Of a stretch of DNA of 7,487 nucleotides, positions 1 to 5,581 are shown piece after piece (the stretch's first letter is position 1; each line of letters opens with the position of its first letter). A program made the position numbers and the translations under genes. Source of the DNA: Chloroflexota bacterium (GTDB lineage: Bacteria > Chloroflexota > Dehalococcoidia > Lucifugimonadales > JACPCL1); contig JACQUH010000188.1 in the NCBI GenBank assembly GCA_016210375.1, positions 1-7,487 of the forward strand, written 5' to 3'. A model generated the notes under the pieces. It did not search any database and was not told the origin of the DNA. It was given only the letters and a program-made list of their open reading frames with translations.

Positions 1-16
1 AGGGGGCGGCATCATG

Positions 17-36
17 CCCCAGCCTTCAGACTGGGG
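17..36. repeat. Short inverted repeat, possible hairpin
   Basis: CCCCAG (17-22) and CTGGGG (31-36) can pair as a 6-bp stem around an 8-nt loop. On the plus strand an A-run follows (39-43); read as minus-strand RNA, the T-run comes before the stem rather than after it. It therefore does not have the order of an intrinsic terminator for hemC. No gene is visible between here and hemC, and the function is unknown. Confidence 0.35.
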
Positions 37-65
37 TGAAAAAGCCATCTTGAGATACTTTCTAA

Positions 66-106
66 TGAATCAGTGTGATGCGCCAGAAGCGCATCACACT
101 GATTCA
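66..106. repeat. Perfect 18-bp inverted repeat with 5-nt loop
   Basis: Positions 66-83 are exactly the reverse complement of 89-106, around the loop CAGAA (84-88). The arms start and end with TGAATCA/TGATTCA and carry GTGTGATGCGC inside. A perfect 18-bp stem is very stable and unlikely by chance. It sits 55 nt past the hemC stop. Neither strand has a T-run after the stem, so a classical rho-independent terminator is not supported. It could instead be a 3'-end-protecting hairpin, a bidirectional factor-assisted terminator, a dispersed palindromic element or a protein-binding site. Confidence 0.8.
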
Positions 107-112
107 AATATG

Positions 113-157
113 CCTTCTCCCCCTTCCTGCATTGGAAAGGGCGATACAAGGGGGTTT
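113..157. repeat. Palindromic GC-rich intergenic repeat (family A, copy 1)
   Basis: CCCCCTT (119-125) pairs with AAGGGGG (148-154), and TTCC (124-127) can alternatively pair with GGAA (134-137). Read on the minus strand it begins AAACCCCCTTG and ends GGAAGGGGGAGAA. The element at 3050-3090, read on the plus strand, has the same layout (AACCCCCTGG ... GGAAGGGGGAAT), so the two appear to be copies of one dispersed repeat. It lies directly after the hemC stop codon and may fold in the hemC transcript 3' end. Confidence 0.5.
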
Positions 158-160
158 CTC

Positions 161-1090
161 TCACGTCTTCCTTTCGTCTATGAGCCTGGCCGCCCCCTGG
201 GACATGAGGGCATCGTATGCCGTGCGCGCCACGGCCAGAGGCTCCTGGGCGCTGCCAAAGACGGTGGCCCGGAGCAACTCCTGCCCCGAGGTCTCGCCCA
301 GCAGGGCGGTGAGGGCAAGGCTGTTGCCCTCAACCCTTCCGTATGCGCCGTAAGGGGCGCGGCAGCCACCGCCCAGCAGCCGTAGGAACTCCCGCTCGGC
401 GGTGGTGGCGGCGAAGGTCTCGTAGTGCTGGACGGCAGCGACCAGAAGTCGTACCTCTTCTTCCGCGGCCCGGGTCTCCAGGGCCAAAGCGCCCTGCCCG
501 GGGGCGGGTACCAGGTCCTTGGGGGAGAAGACCTGGCTGATAACGCCCTCCATGCCCAGGCGGCGGAGGCCCGCCAGGGCCAGCACAACGCCGTCATAGT
601 CGCCGCCTACCGCCTTGTCCAGCCGGGTGGTCACGTTGCCCCGGATGGGCACGACGTTGAGGTCTGGACGCATGTGCCGTAGCTGGGCTATCCGCCGGGG
701 GCTGCCGGTGCCGAGCCGCGCGCCGGCGGGCAGGCGCTCCAGGGGCAGGCCCCAGCGGTCCACCAGGGCGTCGCTGGGGTCTTCCCGGCGAGCGATGGCG
801 GCAATGGCGAGGCCAGGAGTCTGCTCCGTGGGCAGGTCCTTGAGGCTGTGGACAGCGATGTCAATCTCACCGTGCAGGAGGGCCACCTCCAACTCTCTCA
901 CGAAGACGCCCACACCCAGGCGGTCTATAGGCACGTCCTGGTGGTTGTCGCCGGCGCTGGCGATGGTGACAAGCTGGAAGTGGGCCCTGGGATGGGCCCC
1001 CTGAAGCTGGTTCACGGCTTCCTGGGTCTGGCGCAAGGCAAGCTGGCTCCCACGTGTGCCGATGAGGATGGTGCGTTGTGCTGTGTACAA
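161..1090 (-). CDS. hemC: Hydroxymethylbilane synthase (porphobilinogen deaminase)
   Basis: HemC is a cytosolic enzyme that joins four porphobilinogen units into hydroxymethylbilane, the precursor of uroporphyrinogen III. At 309 residues it matches the usual family length of about 310. Visible landmarks are the N-terminal IGTRGSQLAL (10-19), HSLKDLPT (81-88) with the catalytic Asp85, GTGSPRR (127-133), PIRGNV (148-153), PAPGQGAL (195-202) and LGGGCRAP (239-246). Cys243 in the last motif is where the dipyrromethane cofactor attaches. The start is TTG at 1090: the reading frame back to the preceding in-frame stop holds no ATG or GTG, and the protein already begins close to the conserved strand. 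A weak AAAGGG lies about 10 nt upstream. It is the last recognised gene of the minus-strand tetrapyrrole cluster, 60 nt after the Uma2-family gene. The family assignment is very secure. Confidence 0.97.
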   Translation of the reverse strand: MYTAQRTILIGTRGSQLALRQTQEAVNQLQGAHPRAHFQLVTIASAGDNHQDVPIDRLGVGVFVRELEVALLHGEIDIAVHSLKDLPTEQTPGLAIAAIARREDPSDALVDRWGLPLERLPAGARLGTGSPRRIAQLRHMRPDLNVVPIRGNVTTRLDKAVGGDYDGVVLALAGLRRLGMEGVISQVFSPKDLVPAPGQGALALETRAAEEEVRLLVAAVQHYETFAATTAEREFLRLLGGGCRAPYGAYGRVEGNSLALTALLGETSGQELLRATVFGSAQEPLAVARTAYDALMSQGAARLIDERKT

Positions 1091-1100
1091 CGGCGGTCTG

Positions 1101-1120
1101 CCCTTTCTCCTTGCGAGGAG
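1101..1120 (-). promoter_or_regulatory. Ribosome-binding region and small hairpin ahead of hemC
   Basis: On the minus strand the 60-nt gap before the TTG start carries CTCCT-CGCA-AGGAG (1120-1107), a 5-bp hairpin that pairs the best Shine-Dalgarno-like sequence (AGGAG). AGGAG lies 16 nt from the TTG, further than usual; AAAGGG (1106-1101) is closer, at 10 nt. Together with the TTG start this suggests modest or controlled translation of hemC. The hairpin is short and could be chance. Confidence 0.35.
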
Positions 1121-1150
1121 CGATTTCCCAGGTAGGACTCAGATAGTTTC

Positions 1151-1699
1151 TTAGAGGGCAAAGAGGTCACCGACCAGGACAGAGAAGCCGGGCAGGAGAT
1201 CGCCGCCGGGTAGGGCGTCCTCGGCGCTGTACCAAACACTCGCCTTGCCCTGGGCAAAAACGTGCACCCGCTGGCTCTCCGGGTACACCACCCAGACCTG
1301 GCTCGCGCCGCTTTCCAGGTAACTGTGCACCCTCATCTCCATGTCAGCGGCGGTGTCCGAGGGTGAGACGACCTCCACGGCAAGGTCCGGAGGGCCTTCA
1401 AAGAACGCCTTGGGCAACCCCTCCTGCGGGATTCGCTCTTGCTTGACAAAGGCCACGTCAGGCGCCCGCACGGTGCCGGGTTCCAGGATGAAGCCGCACT
1501 CCGTGATGGCTCTGCCCAACCGGTGTTGTTTGGCATACGGGCGCAACAGGCCCGCGATTTCCGCTTGAATATCTCCGTGCTGAAATCCCGGTGGGGCCAT
1601 CGTGATTACCTCTCCCTTAACCAGTTCATACTGGCCCTCCTTGCTGCTGTACTCGCGGTAGAAATCGTCTGCTGTGAGGAGCGTTCGTGGTGCGGCCAT
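1151..1699 (-). CDS. Uma2 family (DUF820) PD-(D/E)XK nuclease-fold protein
   Basis: This 182-residue protein has the family layout. It shows YELVKGEVITM (24-34), a following GxxH (GFQH, 38-41), APDVAF (79-84) with the active-site Asp81, and LAVEVVSPSD (106-115) with Glu109. A distal DMEMRVHSYLESGA stretch (119-132) leads into strand VWVVYPE (135-141). In typical members the stretch after SPS reads D-x-x-x-K-x-x-x-Y; here Arg123 sits at the Lys position, so the catalytic lysine appears to be replaced. The cellular role of Uma2 proteins is not known; many copies are scattered through cyanobacterial, Deinococcus-Thermus and Chloroflexota genomes, and a nuclease role is inferred from fold only. 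It stands between hemA and hemC, same strand, with gaps of 96 and 60 nt. It probably inserted into the heme cluster and has no evident part in that pathway. The start is ATG at 1699, with only a poor Shine-Dalgarno upstream. Confidence 0.88.
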   Translation of the reverse strand: MAAPRTLLTADDFYREYSSKEGQYELVKGEVITMAPPGFQHGDIQAEIAGLLRPYAKQHRLGRAITECGFILEPGTVRAPDVAFVKQERIPQEGLPKAFFEGPPDLAVEVVSPSDTAADMEMRVHSYLESGASQVWVVYPESQRVHVFAQGKASVWYSAEDALPGGDLLPGFSVLVGDLFAL

Positions 1700-1778
1700 G
1701 CTGTACCCCGCGTCGGATGTTGCCTGCTGCGGCTATTGTACCCCAGTGTACTCCGCAGGGCGCGTGTTCTCTCTATGG

Positions 1779-1802
1779 AAAAAGCGACGGGACTATCAGT
1801 CC
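1779..1802 (-). terminator. Weak terminator-like hairpin at the hemA stop
   Basis: On the minus strand GGACT-GAT-AGTCC (1802-1790) forms a 5-bp stem overlapping the hemA stop codon. Six nt later comes TTTTT (1783-1779). The stem is short and the T-run is detached, so it could at most be a partial terminator before the Uma2-family gene. Low confidence. Confidence 0.22.
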
Positions 1803-3037
1803 AGCCCGTACATCTCCCGGGCCGCCTGGGTAAGGTTGGGATCGCCCTTGGCCTTGAGGGTTGTTGTGGGCCGGTGCAGCAGCTTTTTCACCAGGGCCTT
1901 GCTGAAGGCCTCCAGCGTGGCCCGCTCCTCCTGGGACAGGTCCGGGAGCCGCCGGTTGGCCCTGGATAGCTCCTGGGAGCGCAGGGCCTCGGCCCGCTGG
2001 TGCAGCGCCGCCACGGTGGGCACCACCTCCAGGGAGCGGAGCCACGCCAGGAAGCTCTCCGTCTCCTCCTTCACCATACCCTCCACCTTGCGGGCCTCGG
2101 ACTGCCGCTGGCGGCGGTTGCTCTCGGCGACAGCGTCCAGGCCGTCAATATCCACCAGGTGCACATCCGGAAGGTCCGCCACGGCGGGGTCAACGTCCCG
2201 GGGCACGGCGATGTCCAAGAGGAACAGGGGCCTGGTGCTGGCGGCCCGGGCGGAGGCGAGAAGCGCGGGTGTGAGGAGGAAGCCCGGTGAGCCGGTAGCG
2301 CTGATGGCGATGTCCGCCTCCTCCAGCAGGCGGGGCAGGTCTTCCAGAGGTGCGGCCCTGCCGCCCAGCTCGGCCGCCAGCTCCTCGGCGCGGGCCAGGG
2401 TACGGTTTGCCACCGTCAGACTGGTTGCCCCGGCGTCTCGCAGGGCCTGGGCAGCCAGCCTGCCGGCATCGCCAGCGCCGATGACCACCACCTGGCAGGA
2501 GGAGAGGTCGCCCAGGGTGCGGCGGGCCAGCTCCACGGCGGCGCGGCTGACGGACAGGGCGTGCCAGCCAATCTCCGTCTCCCTCCGGGCGCGTTTGCCC
2601 ACGCGAAGGGCCTGGTGGAAGAGACGGGCCAGGGTCCCGCCGTCCATGCCCGCGCGAGCGGAGGCCGCGTATGCCTCCCGCACTTGCCCCAGGACCTGGG
2701 ACTCGCCAAGGATCTGGGAGTCCAGCCCGCAGGCGACGCGGAAGAGGTGGCGGACGGCCTGGCGGTGGTTGAGGGCGTACAGGTGCGGCCCCACCTCTTG
2801 CATGTCCACGCCATGATAGGTGGCCAGGAACTGCGTGAGGGCGGCAATGCCGCCGCGCGCTGTGGGGGCCAAGGTGTAGGCCTCCCAGCGGTTACAGGTG
2901 GAGAGGACTACCCCCTTGCCGACGCAGTCCTTCAAGGAATGCAAGTACTCAGGCATCTGTGCCGTGGGCACAGCTACCCTATCGCGCAGGGCCACAGGAG
3001 CGGTGTGATGGCTAAGGCCAAGGGCGAGGATGCGCAT
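1796..3037 (-). CDS. hemA: Glutamyl-tRNA reductase
   Basis: HemA reduces glutamyl-tRNA(Glu) with NADPH to glutamate-1-semialdehyde, the first committed and usually rate-controlling step of the C5 route to 5-aminolevulinate. The 413 residues fit the family. The N-terminal catalytic domain shows GLSHHTAPVALR (7-18) and LSTCNRWEAY (45-54) with the nucleophile Cys48. GLDSQILGESQVLGQV (104-119) is near-invariant. The Rossmann NADPH domain carries VVVIGAGDAGRLAA (183-196), AISATGS and LLDIAVPRDVDP. The C-terminal helical dimerisation region includes VKKLLHRPTTTLK. Trp51 stands where Thr or Val is common (CNRTE). The ATG at 3037 is well supported by the immediate MRILALGLSHH start. No Shine-Dalgarno lies at a normal distance; instead TAGATA ends 7 nt before the ATG. 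HemL, the usual partner, is not in the window. Confidence 0.97.
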   Translation of the reverse strand: MRILALGLSHHTAPVALRDRVAVPTAQMPEYLHSLKDCVGKGVVLSTCNRWEAYTLAPTARGGIAALTQFLATYHGVDMQEVGPHLYALNHRQAVRHLFRVACGLDSQILGESQVLGQVREAYAASARAGMDGGTLARLFHQALRVGKRARRETEIGWHALSVSRAAVELARRTLGDLSSCQVVVIGAGDAGRLAAQALRDAGATSLTVANRTLARAEELAAELGGRAAPLEDLPRLLEEADIAISATGSPGFLLTPALLASARAASTRPLFLLDIAVPRDVDPAVADLPDVHLVDIDGLDAVAESNRRQRQSEARKVEGMVKEETESFLAWLRSLEVVPTVAALHQRAEALRSQELSRANRRLPDLSQEERATLEAFSKALVKKLLHRPTTTLKAKGDPNLTQAAREMYGLD

Positions 3038-3049
3038 TGTTTTCTATCT

Positions 3050-3090
3050 AACCCCCTGGCCTCCTTCCCTGACGGGAAGGGGGAATAGAA
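3050..3090. repeat. Palindromic GC-rich intergenic repeat (family A, copy 2)
   Basis: CCCCCT (3052-3057) pairs with AGGGGG (3078-3083). Inside it is a perfect 7-bp stem CCTTCCC-TGAC-GGGAAGG (3063-3080). It matches the layout of the element at 113-157 in opposite orientation. It sits immediately upstream of hemA, with its outer edge at the TAGATA element next to the hemA start, so it would be in any transcript reading from sirC into hemA. Confidence 0.55.
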
Positions 3091-3095
3091 TAGCT

Positions 3096-3181
3096 ACGGG
3101 GGACACCCCCGTGCCCCCGCCAGAGGGGTTTCCCCCTCGGGACTCCCCTAGACGGGGGCAAAGCACGCCGTGCCCCTACGG
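3096..3181. repeat. Cluster of GC-rich hairpins including a GTAGGGGC repeat
   Basis: Almost all of the sirC-hemA gap is self-complementary. ACGGGGG-ACA-CCCCCGT (3096-3112) is a perfect 7-bp stem. GAGGGG/CCCC(C)TC (3123-3138) forms a bulged stem, and GGGGCA/TGCCCC (3155-3160/3171-3176) another. On the minus strand the element opens with CCCGTAGGGGC (3182-3172), an 11-mer also present at 3895-3882 or thereabouts in the next gap. The TAG inside it is the stop codon of sirC. Motifs of this kind recur as dispersed intergenic repeats in GC-rich bacteria; that is from memory and was not searched. Confidence 0.55.
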
Positions 3182-3826
3182 GCGGAGAGTGGCCTGGGGA
3201 TGCTCTGTGAGCATACGCAGCAGGCGGTCCCTGGCTTCTTGCTGGCGGCCGGAGTGGTACAGCTCCGCCAGCTCTTCGTCCAGGCACTCCTGCCAGCGCT
3301 CCGGGTCCGGGCGCAGCCCTTGCTTGCGCACGGCCAGGCGCACCTCGGCCAGCAGGTCTGCCATGTCAGCCCAGCGCAGCACGGCGCTGCTCTCCATCTC
3401 CTCCCGCAGGCGGCGGGCCAAAGCGGGGCTGAGGCCGGCGGTGGAGATAGCGAAGGTGACCTCGCCCCGGCGGACGATGGCGGGGGCGATGAAGGAGCAG
3501 AGGTCGGTGGTATCTACCACGTTGAGGAGCACCCCTCGCTGCCGGGCCTCCTGGGCCACGACCTGGAAGACCTGAGGCTTGTCGTTCTCGCAGACGGCCA
3601 GGAAGGCGCCCTCCAGGTCGCCGTACTGGTACTCCCGTTGCACCCAGTCAATAAGCCCGCGAGCGGCCAGGTCCTGAAGCACCACCGAGGCTTCGGGGGC
3701 GATGAGGGTGACGACGGCAGCGCACTCCAGGAGGCCCTGGGTCTTGCGCTCGCCCTCGTGGCCGCCCCCAATGACGGCGCAGGGGCGGCCCTTCAGGTCC
3801 AGGTAGACCGGGTAATAGGATGGCAT
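3176..3826 (-). CDS. Precorrin-2 dehydrogenase / sirohydrochlorin ferrochelatase
   Basis: This protein of 216 residues corresponds to the N-terminal half of CysG, to Met8p and to SirC. Such proteins oxidise precorrin-2 to sirohydrochlorin with NAD+, and some also insert Fe2+ to give siroheme. YYPVYLDLKGRPCAVIGGG (4-22) is the dinucleotide-binding start (GGGHEGERK, 20-28). LNVVD (101-105) carries the Asp expected to match CysG Asp104. FIAPAIVRRGEVTFAISTAGLSPALARRLR (112-141) is the family signature. The SUMT (CobA) half of CysG is absent, so uroporphyrinogen III methylation must be encoded elsewhere. The start at ATG 3826 is chosen over an in-frame TTG at 3853 because GAAGGAG precedes it by about 5 nt and the protein then begins at the conserved YYPV. 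It lies 72 nt after ahbAB and 138 nt before hemA. Its stop codon falls within a repeat. Whether it chelates iron cannot be read from the sequence. Confidence 0.93.
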   Translation of the reverse strand: MPSYYPVYLDLKGRPCAVIGGGHEGERKTQGLLECAAVVTLIAPEASVVLQDLAARGLIDWVQREYQYGDLEGAFLAVCENDKPQVFQVVAQEARQRGVLLNVVDTTDLCSFIAPAIVRRGEVTFAISTAGLSPALARRLREEMESSAVLRWADMADLLAEVRLAVRKQGLRPDPERWQECLDEELAELYHSGRQQEARDRLLRMLTEHPQATLRP

Positions 3827-3868
3827 CAGTGCTCCTTCGTTCTCCTCGGGCAATTGGATGCTTTCCGT

Positions 3869-3897
3869 TGCAGGGCTTGTGCGCCCCTACGGGGTGG
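3869..3897. repeat. GTAGGGGC-type intergenic repeat (second copy)
   Basis: On the minus strand, just after the ahbAB stop, the sequence CCCGTAGGGGC matches the 11-mer that overlaps the sirC stop. CCCC-TAC-GGGG (3884-3894) and GGGC/GCCC (3873-3876/3883-3886) are small self-complementary stems. It fills much of the 72-nt ahbAB-sirC gap but leaves the sirC Shine-Dalgarno untouched. Confidence 0.45.
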
Positions 3898-3898
3898 G

Positions 3899-4909
3899 TT
3901 ACTCCTCCACAAAATAGCGCACCCTGGTCTTCTTGTACTCGCGGTAGCTATAAAGCACCTGGTAGTCGGCGACGCCTGTGTGAAGGGAGATCTCCTGGGC
4001 TATCTCCTCACACCTCTTCCTGGTGGTGGCGTGGATCATGGAGAAGTGCGTGTACGGCCAGTCGGGGAAAGTGGGACGCTCGTAGCAGTGGGTGACGGCG
4101 GGATGGGCTGCCATGATGCCGCCCACCTCCTCGGAGCGCTCCGGCGGCACCTTCCAGACGGCCATGCCATTGGCACGGAAGCCTGCCCGGCGGTGGTGGA
4201 GCACGGCGCTGTAGCGGCGCATGAGGCCCCGCTCCTGGAAGGCCCGGGCGCAGGCGAAGAGATCCCCCTCGGTGACTCCCAGGCGCTGGGCCATGCCCAG
4301 GAAGGGGCGCGCCTCCAGGGGCAAGTCTTCCTGGAGCTCCTGGACTACGCGGACTTCAGAAGGCGTCAGAGGCTCCCCCTTGTTCCACCCGTTCTGGCCG
4401 TCCTTGAAGCCGTCGGGGCTGTAGTAGTCGTAGGCGGCGCTTTCGCCGGACACCATGTCAAAGTTGACACCGATCTTGAAGAAGCGCAGGGTGGGCAACA
4501 GGCGCACCGCCTGGGCCCCCGTCTCCTCGCCCAAGCGAAGGATGGTTCCTTCAAGGCTCTCCTGGGGCGGCACGGCAAGGGTGAACCACAGGTTGAAGAA
4601 GCCATTGCGGGCGTAGTTGTGGCTGACCCCCGGGTGCTGGTTGATGTGGCGGGCCGCTTTTGTCAGGGCTTCCGGCGGGAAGCGCATGGCCACCAGGGTG
4701 GTCTTGTAGCCCAGGCGGCGCGTGTCAAAGATGGCGCTGATCTGCCGCACCACGTTCAGGCGCTTGAGGGCGACAACCCGCCCGATGGCCTCCTCCTCGC
4801 TGATGCCCAGCTCGTGGCCGATGGCCTGGAAGGGCCGTTCCGCCAGGGGAAAGGAGGACTGGATGATGTTGAGCAGGCGCTGGTCAAGGGTCTGTAGCGG
4901 AGTGGTCAT
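3899..4909 (-). CDS. ahbAB: Fused AhbA-AhbB siroheme decarboxylase (Lrp/AsnC-like)
   Basis: This 336-residue protein contains two tandem copies of the siroheme decarboxylase unit. Each unit has an HTH-like Lrp/AsnC part and an effector-type domain. The first (about 1-165, AhbA-like) shows ERPFQAIGHELGISEEEAIG (24-43), VRQISAIFDTRRLGYKTTLVAM (54-75) and HNYARNGFFNLWFTL (97-111). The second (about 183-336, AhbB-like) shows RRYSAVLHHRRAGFRANGMAVW (231-252), THCYERP (273-279), DWPYTHFSMIHATT (283-296) and SYREYKK (321-327). AhbA and AhbB together remove two acetate carboxyls from siroheme to give 12,18-didecarboxysiroheme on the alternative heme route; the same chemistry is done by NirDL/NirGH for heme d1, and fused NirDL forms are known. 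Such proteins are often misannotated as AsnC regulators. The ATG at 4909 is preceded by GGGAG (4919-4915) at 5 nt. It starts 15 nt after the regulator gene and is followed by sirC, which supplies the siroheme route. Confidence 0.92.
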   Translation of the reverse strand: MTTPLQTLDQRLLNIIQSSFPLAERPFQAIGHELGISEEEAIGRVVALKRLNVVRQISAIFDTRRLGYKTTLVAMRFPPEALTKAARHINQHPGVSHNYARNGFFNLWFTLAVPPQESLEGTILRLGEETGAQAVRLLPTLRFFKIGVNFDMVSGESAAYDYYSPDGFKDGQNGWNKGEPLTPSEVRVVQELQEDLPLEARPFLGMAQRLGVTEGDLFACARAFQERGLMRRYSAVLHHRRAGFRANGMAVWKVPPERSEEVGGIMAAHPAVTHCYERPTFPDWPYTHFSMIHATTRKRCEEIAQEISLHTGVADYQVLYSYREYKKTRVRYFVEE

Positions 4910-4924
4910 GGCGGCTCCCGATGG

Positions 4925-5581
4925 CTACGCGGGTATGGCGAAGGGCAGGTGATGGCGGTCGTAGGCGCGGACGACGCCCTGGAACACCTCGTCGGTGATG
5001 GTGTTGACCAGCCGCCACGTCCGATATACTGAAGGTGGGGACTGGTCCTGGGGTGTGGCCTCCTGGAGGCCCTCAATGAGGGCGTTGCGGAAGAAGGTGA
5101 AGGCCTGGGTGGTAAACTCCAGGGGCACGCCGAGGCGGGCGGTCTCGTCGCCATACTCCTCCCCGACGAGGCGGGCCTCGGCGAGCAGGGGTTGCCGTTT
5201 GCCGTGGCCGGTGAGGTAGTCAGAAGCCAGGGTCAGGACGCGGTACCCGAAGAGGCGCAAGCGGGTGTGCCCGGCTGGCGGTATCTGCTCGTACCAGGGC
5301 ATCTGAGCAATGGCCCGCTGCTGCAAGCGGCGGCGGATGTGGCGCAGGGCGGCGTCGGCCACGTTCTGCGGACGGGAAGCCTCGCCCTCGGGCTGGGCTT
5401 TCTCCGTAAGGGCCTTCAGGTCTTCCAGGGCAAAGCGGCGATGGCCGCCAGGGGTGCGGTAGGAGCGCATCTGGCCCCGGTCGGCCCAGCGCCGCAGGGT
5501 AGCCTCGTTGACCTGGAGGATGCGGCACGCCTGGCCCAAGGAGGCCCACTGGGGACTAGAGGTTGGGGAGAGCTCTGGCAT
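4925..5581 (-). CDS. MerR-type HTH regulator with helical sensor-like C-terminus
   Basis: This is a 218-residue protein. Residues 12-60 form a MerR/excisionase-like winged HTH: SLGQACRILQVNEATLRRWADRGQM (14-38), then the wing signature RTPGGHRRF (42-50) and ALEDLKAL. Residues about 76-210 are predicted mostly helical, without Cys-rich metal sites or the EHxxG motif of B12-binding CarH/LitR proteins. The pattern LVGEEYGDETARLGVPL (138-154) followed by FTFFRNALIEGL (161-172) resembles the helical RsbRD N-terminal-like sensor domain; that likeness is weak and from memory. It lies 15 nt upstream of ahbAB on the same strand, so the two are almost surely co-transcribed. It may control the tetrapyrrole genes and itself; the ligand is unknown. 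No Shine-Dalgarno precedes ATG 5581, but TAGATT ends 6 nt before it, allowing a leaderless start. Confidence 0.85.
   Translation of the reverse strand: MPELSPTSSPQWASLGQACRILQVNEATLRRWADRGQMRSYRTPGGHRRFALEDLKALTEKAQPEGEASRPQNVADAALRHIRRRLQQRAIAQMPWYEQIPPAGHTRLRLFGYRVLTLASDYLTGHGKRQPLLAEARLVGEEYGDETARLGVPLEFTTQAFTFFRNALIEGLQEATPQDQSPPSVYRTWRLVNTITDEVFQGVVRAYDRHHLPFAIPA

Noticed and set aside
66..106. Canonical rho-independent terminator
   Set aside because: No T-run follows the stem on either strand, so it was listed as an inverted repeat instead.
14..385. Plus-strand open frame at the left end
   Set aside because: It runs through the hairpins and then antisense through hemC; no domain and no ribosome-binding site.
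1735..1740. TACAAT (minus strand) as a -10 for the Uma2-family gene
   Set aside because: No -35-like hexamer lies 16-18 nt upstream and there is no TGn extension, so it is not supported beyond a 6-base match.
1674..2816. Plus-strand open frame of 380 codons
   Set aside because: It is antisense to hemA and the Uma2-family gene, Arg/Ser/Ala-rich with no recognisable domain.
3827..3853. TTG start for sirC giving nine extra residues
   Set aside because: The ATG at 3826 has a proper GAAGGAG 5 nt upstream and begins at the conserved YYPV; the extension covers the Shine-Dalgarno itself.
3170..4897. Long plus-strand open frame of 575 codons
   Set aside because: It lies opposite sirC and ahbAB, which match known families strongly. 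Its translation is a low-complexity shadow typical of GC-rich antisense frames.
3899..4909. AsnC/Lrp transcription regulator
   Set aside because: Both halves have siroheme decarboxylase signatures and the neighbours are siroheme/heme genes, so the enzyme call is preferred.
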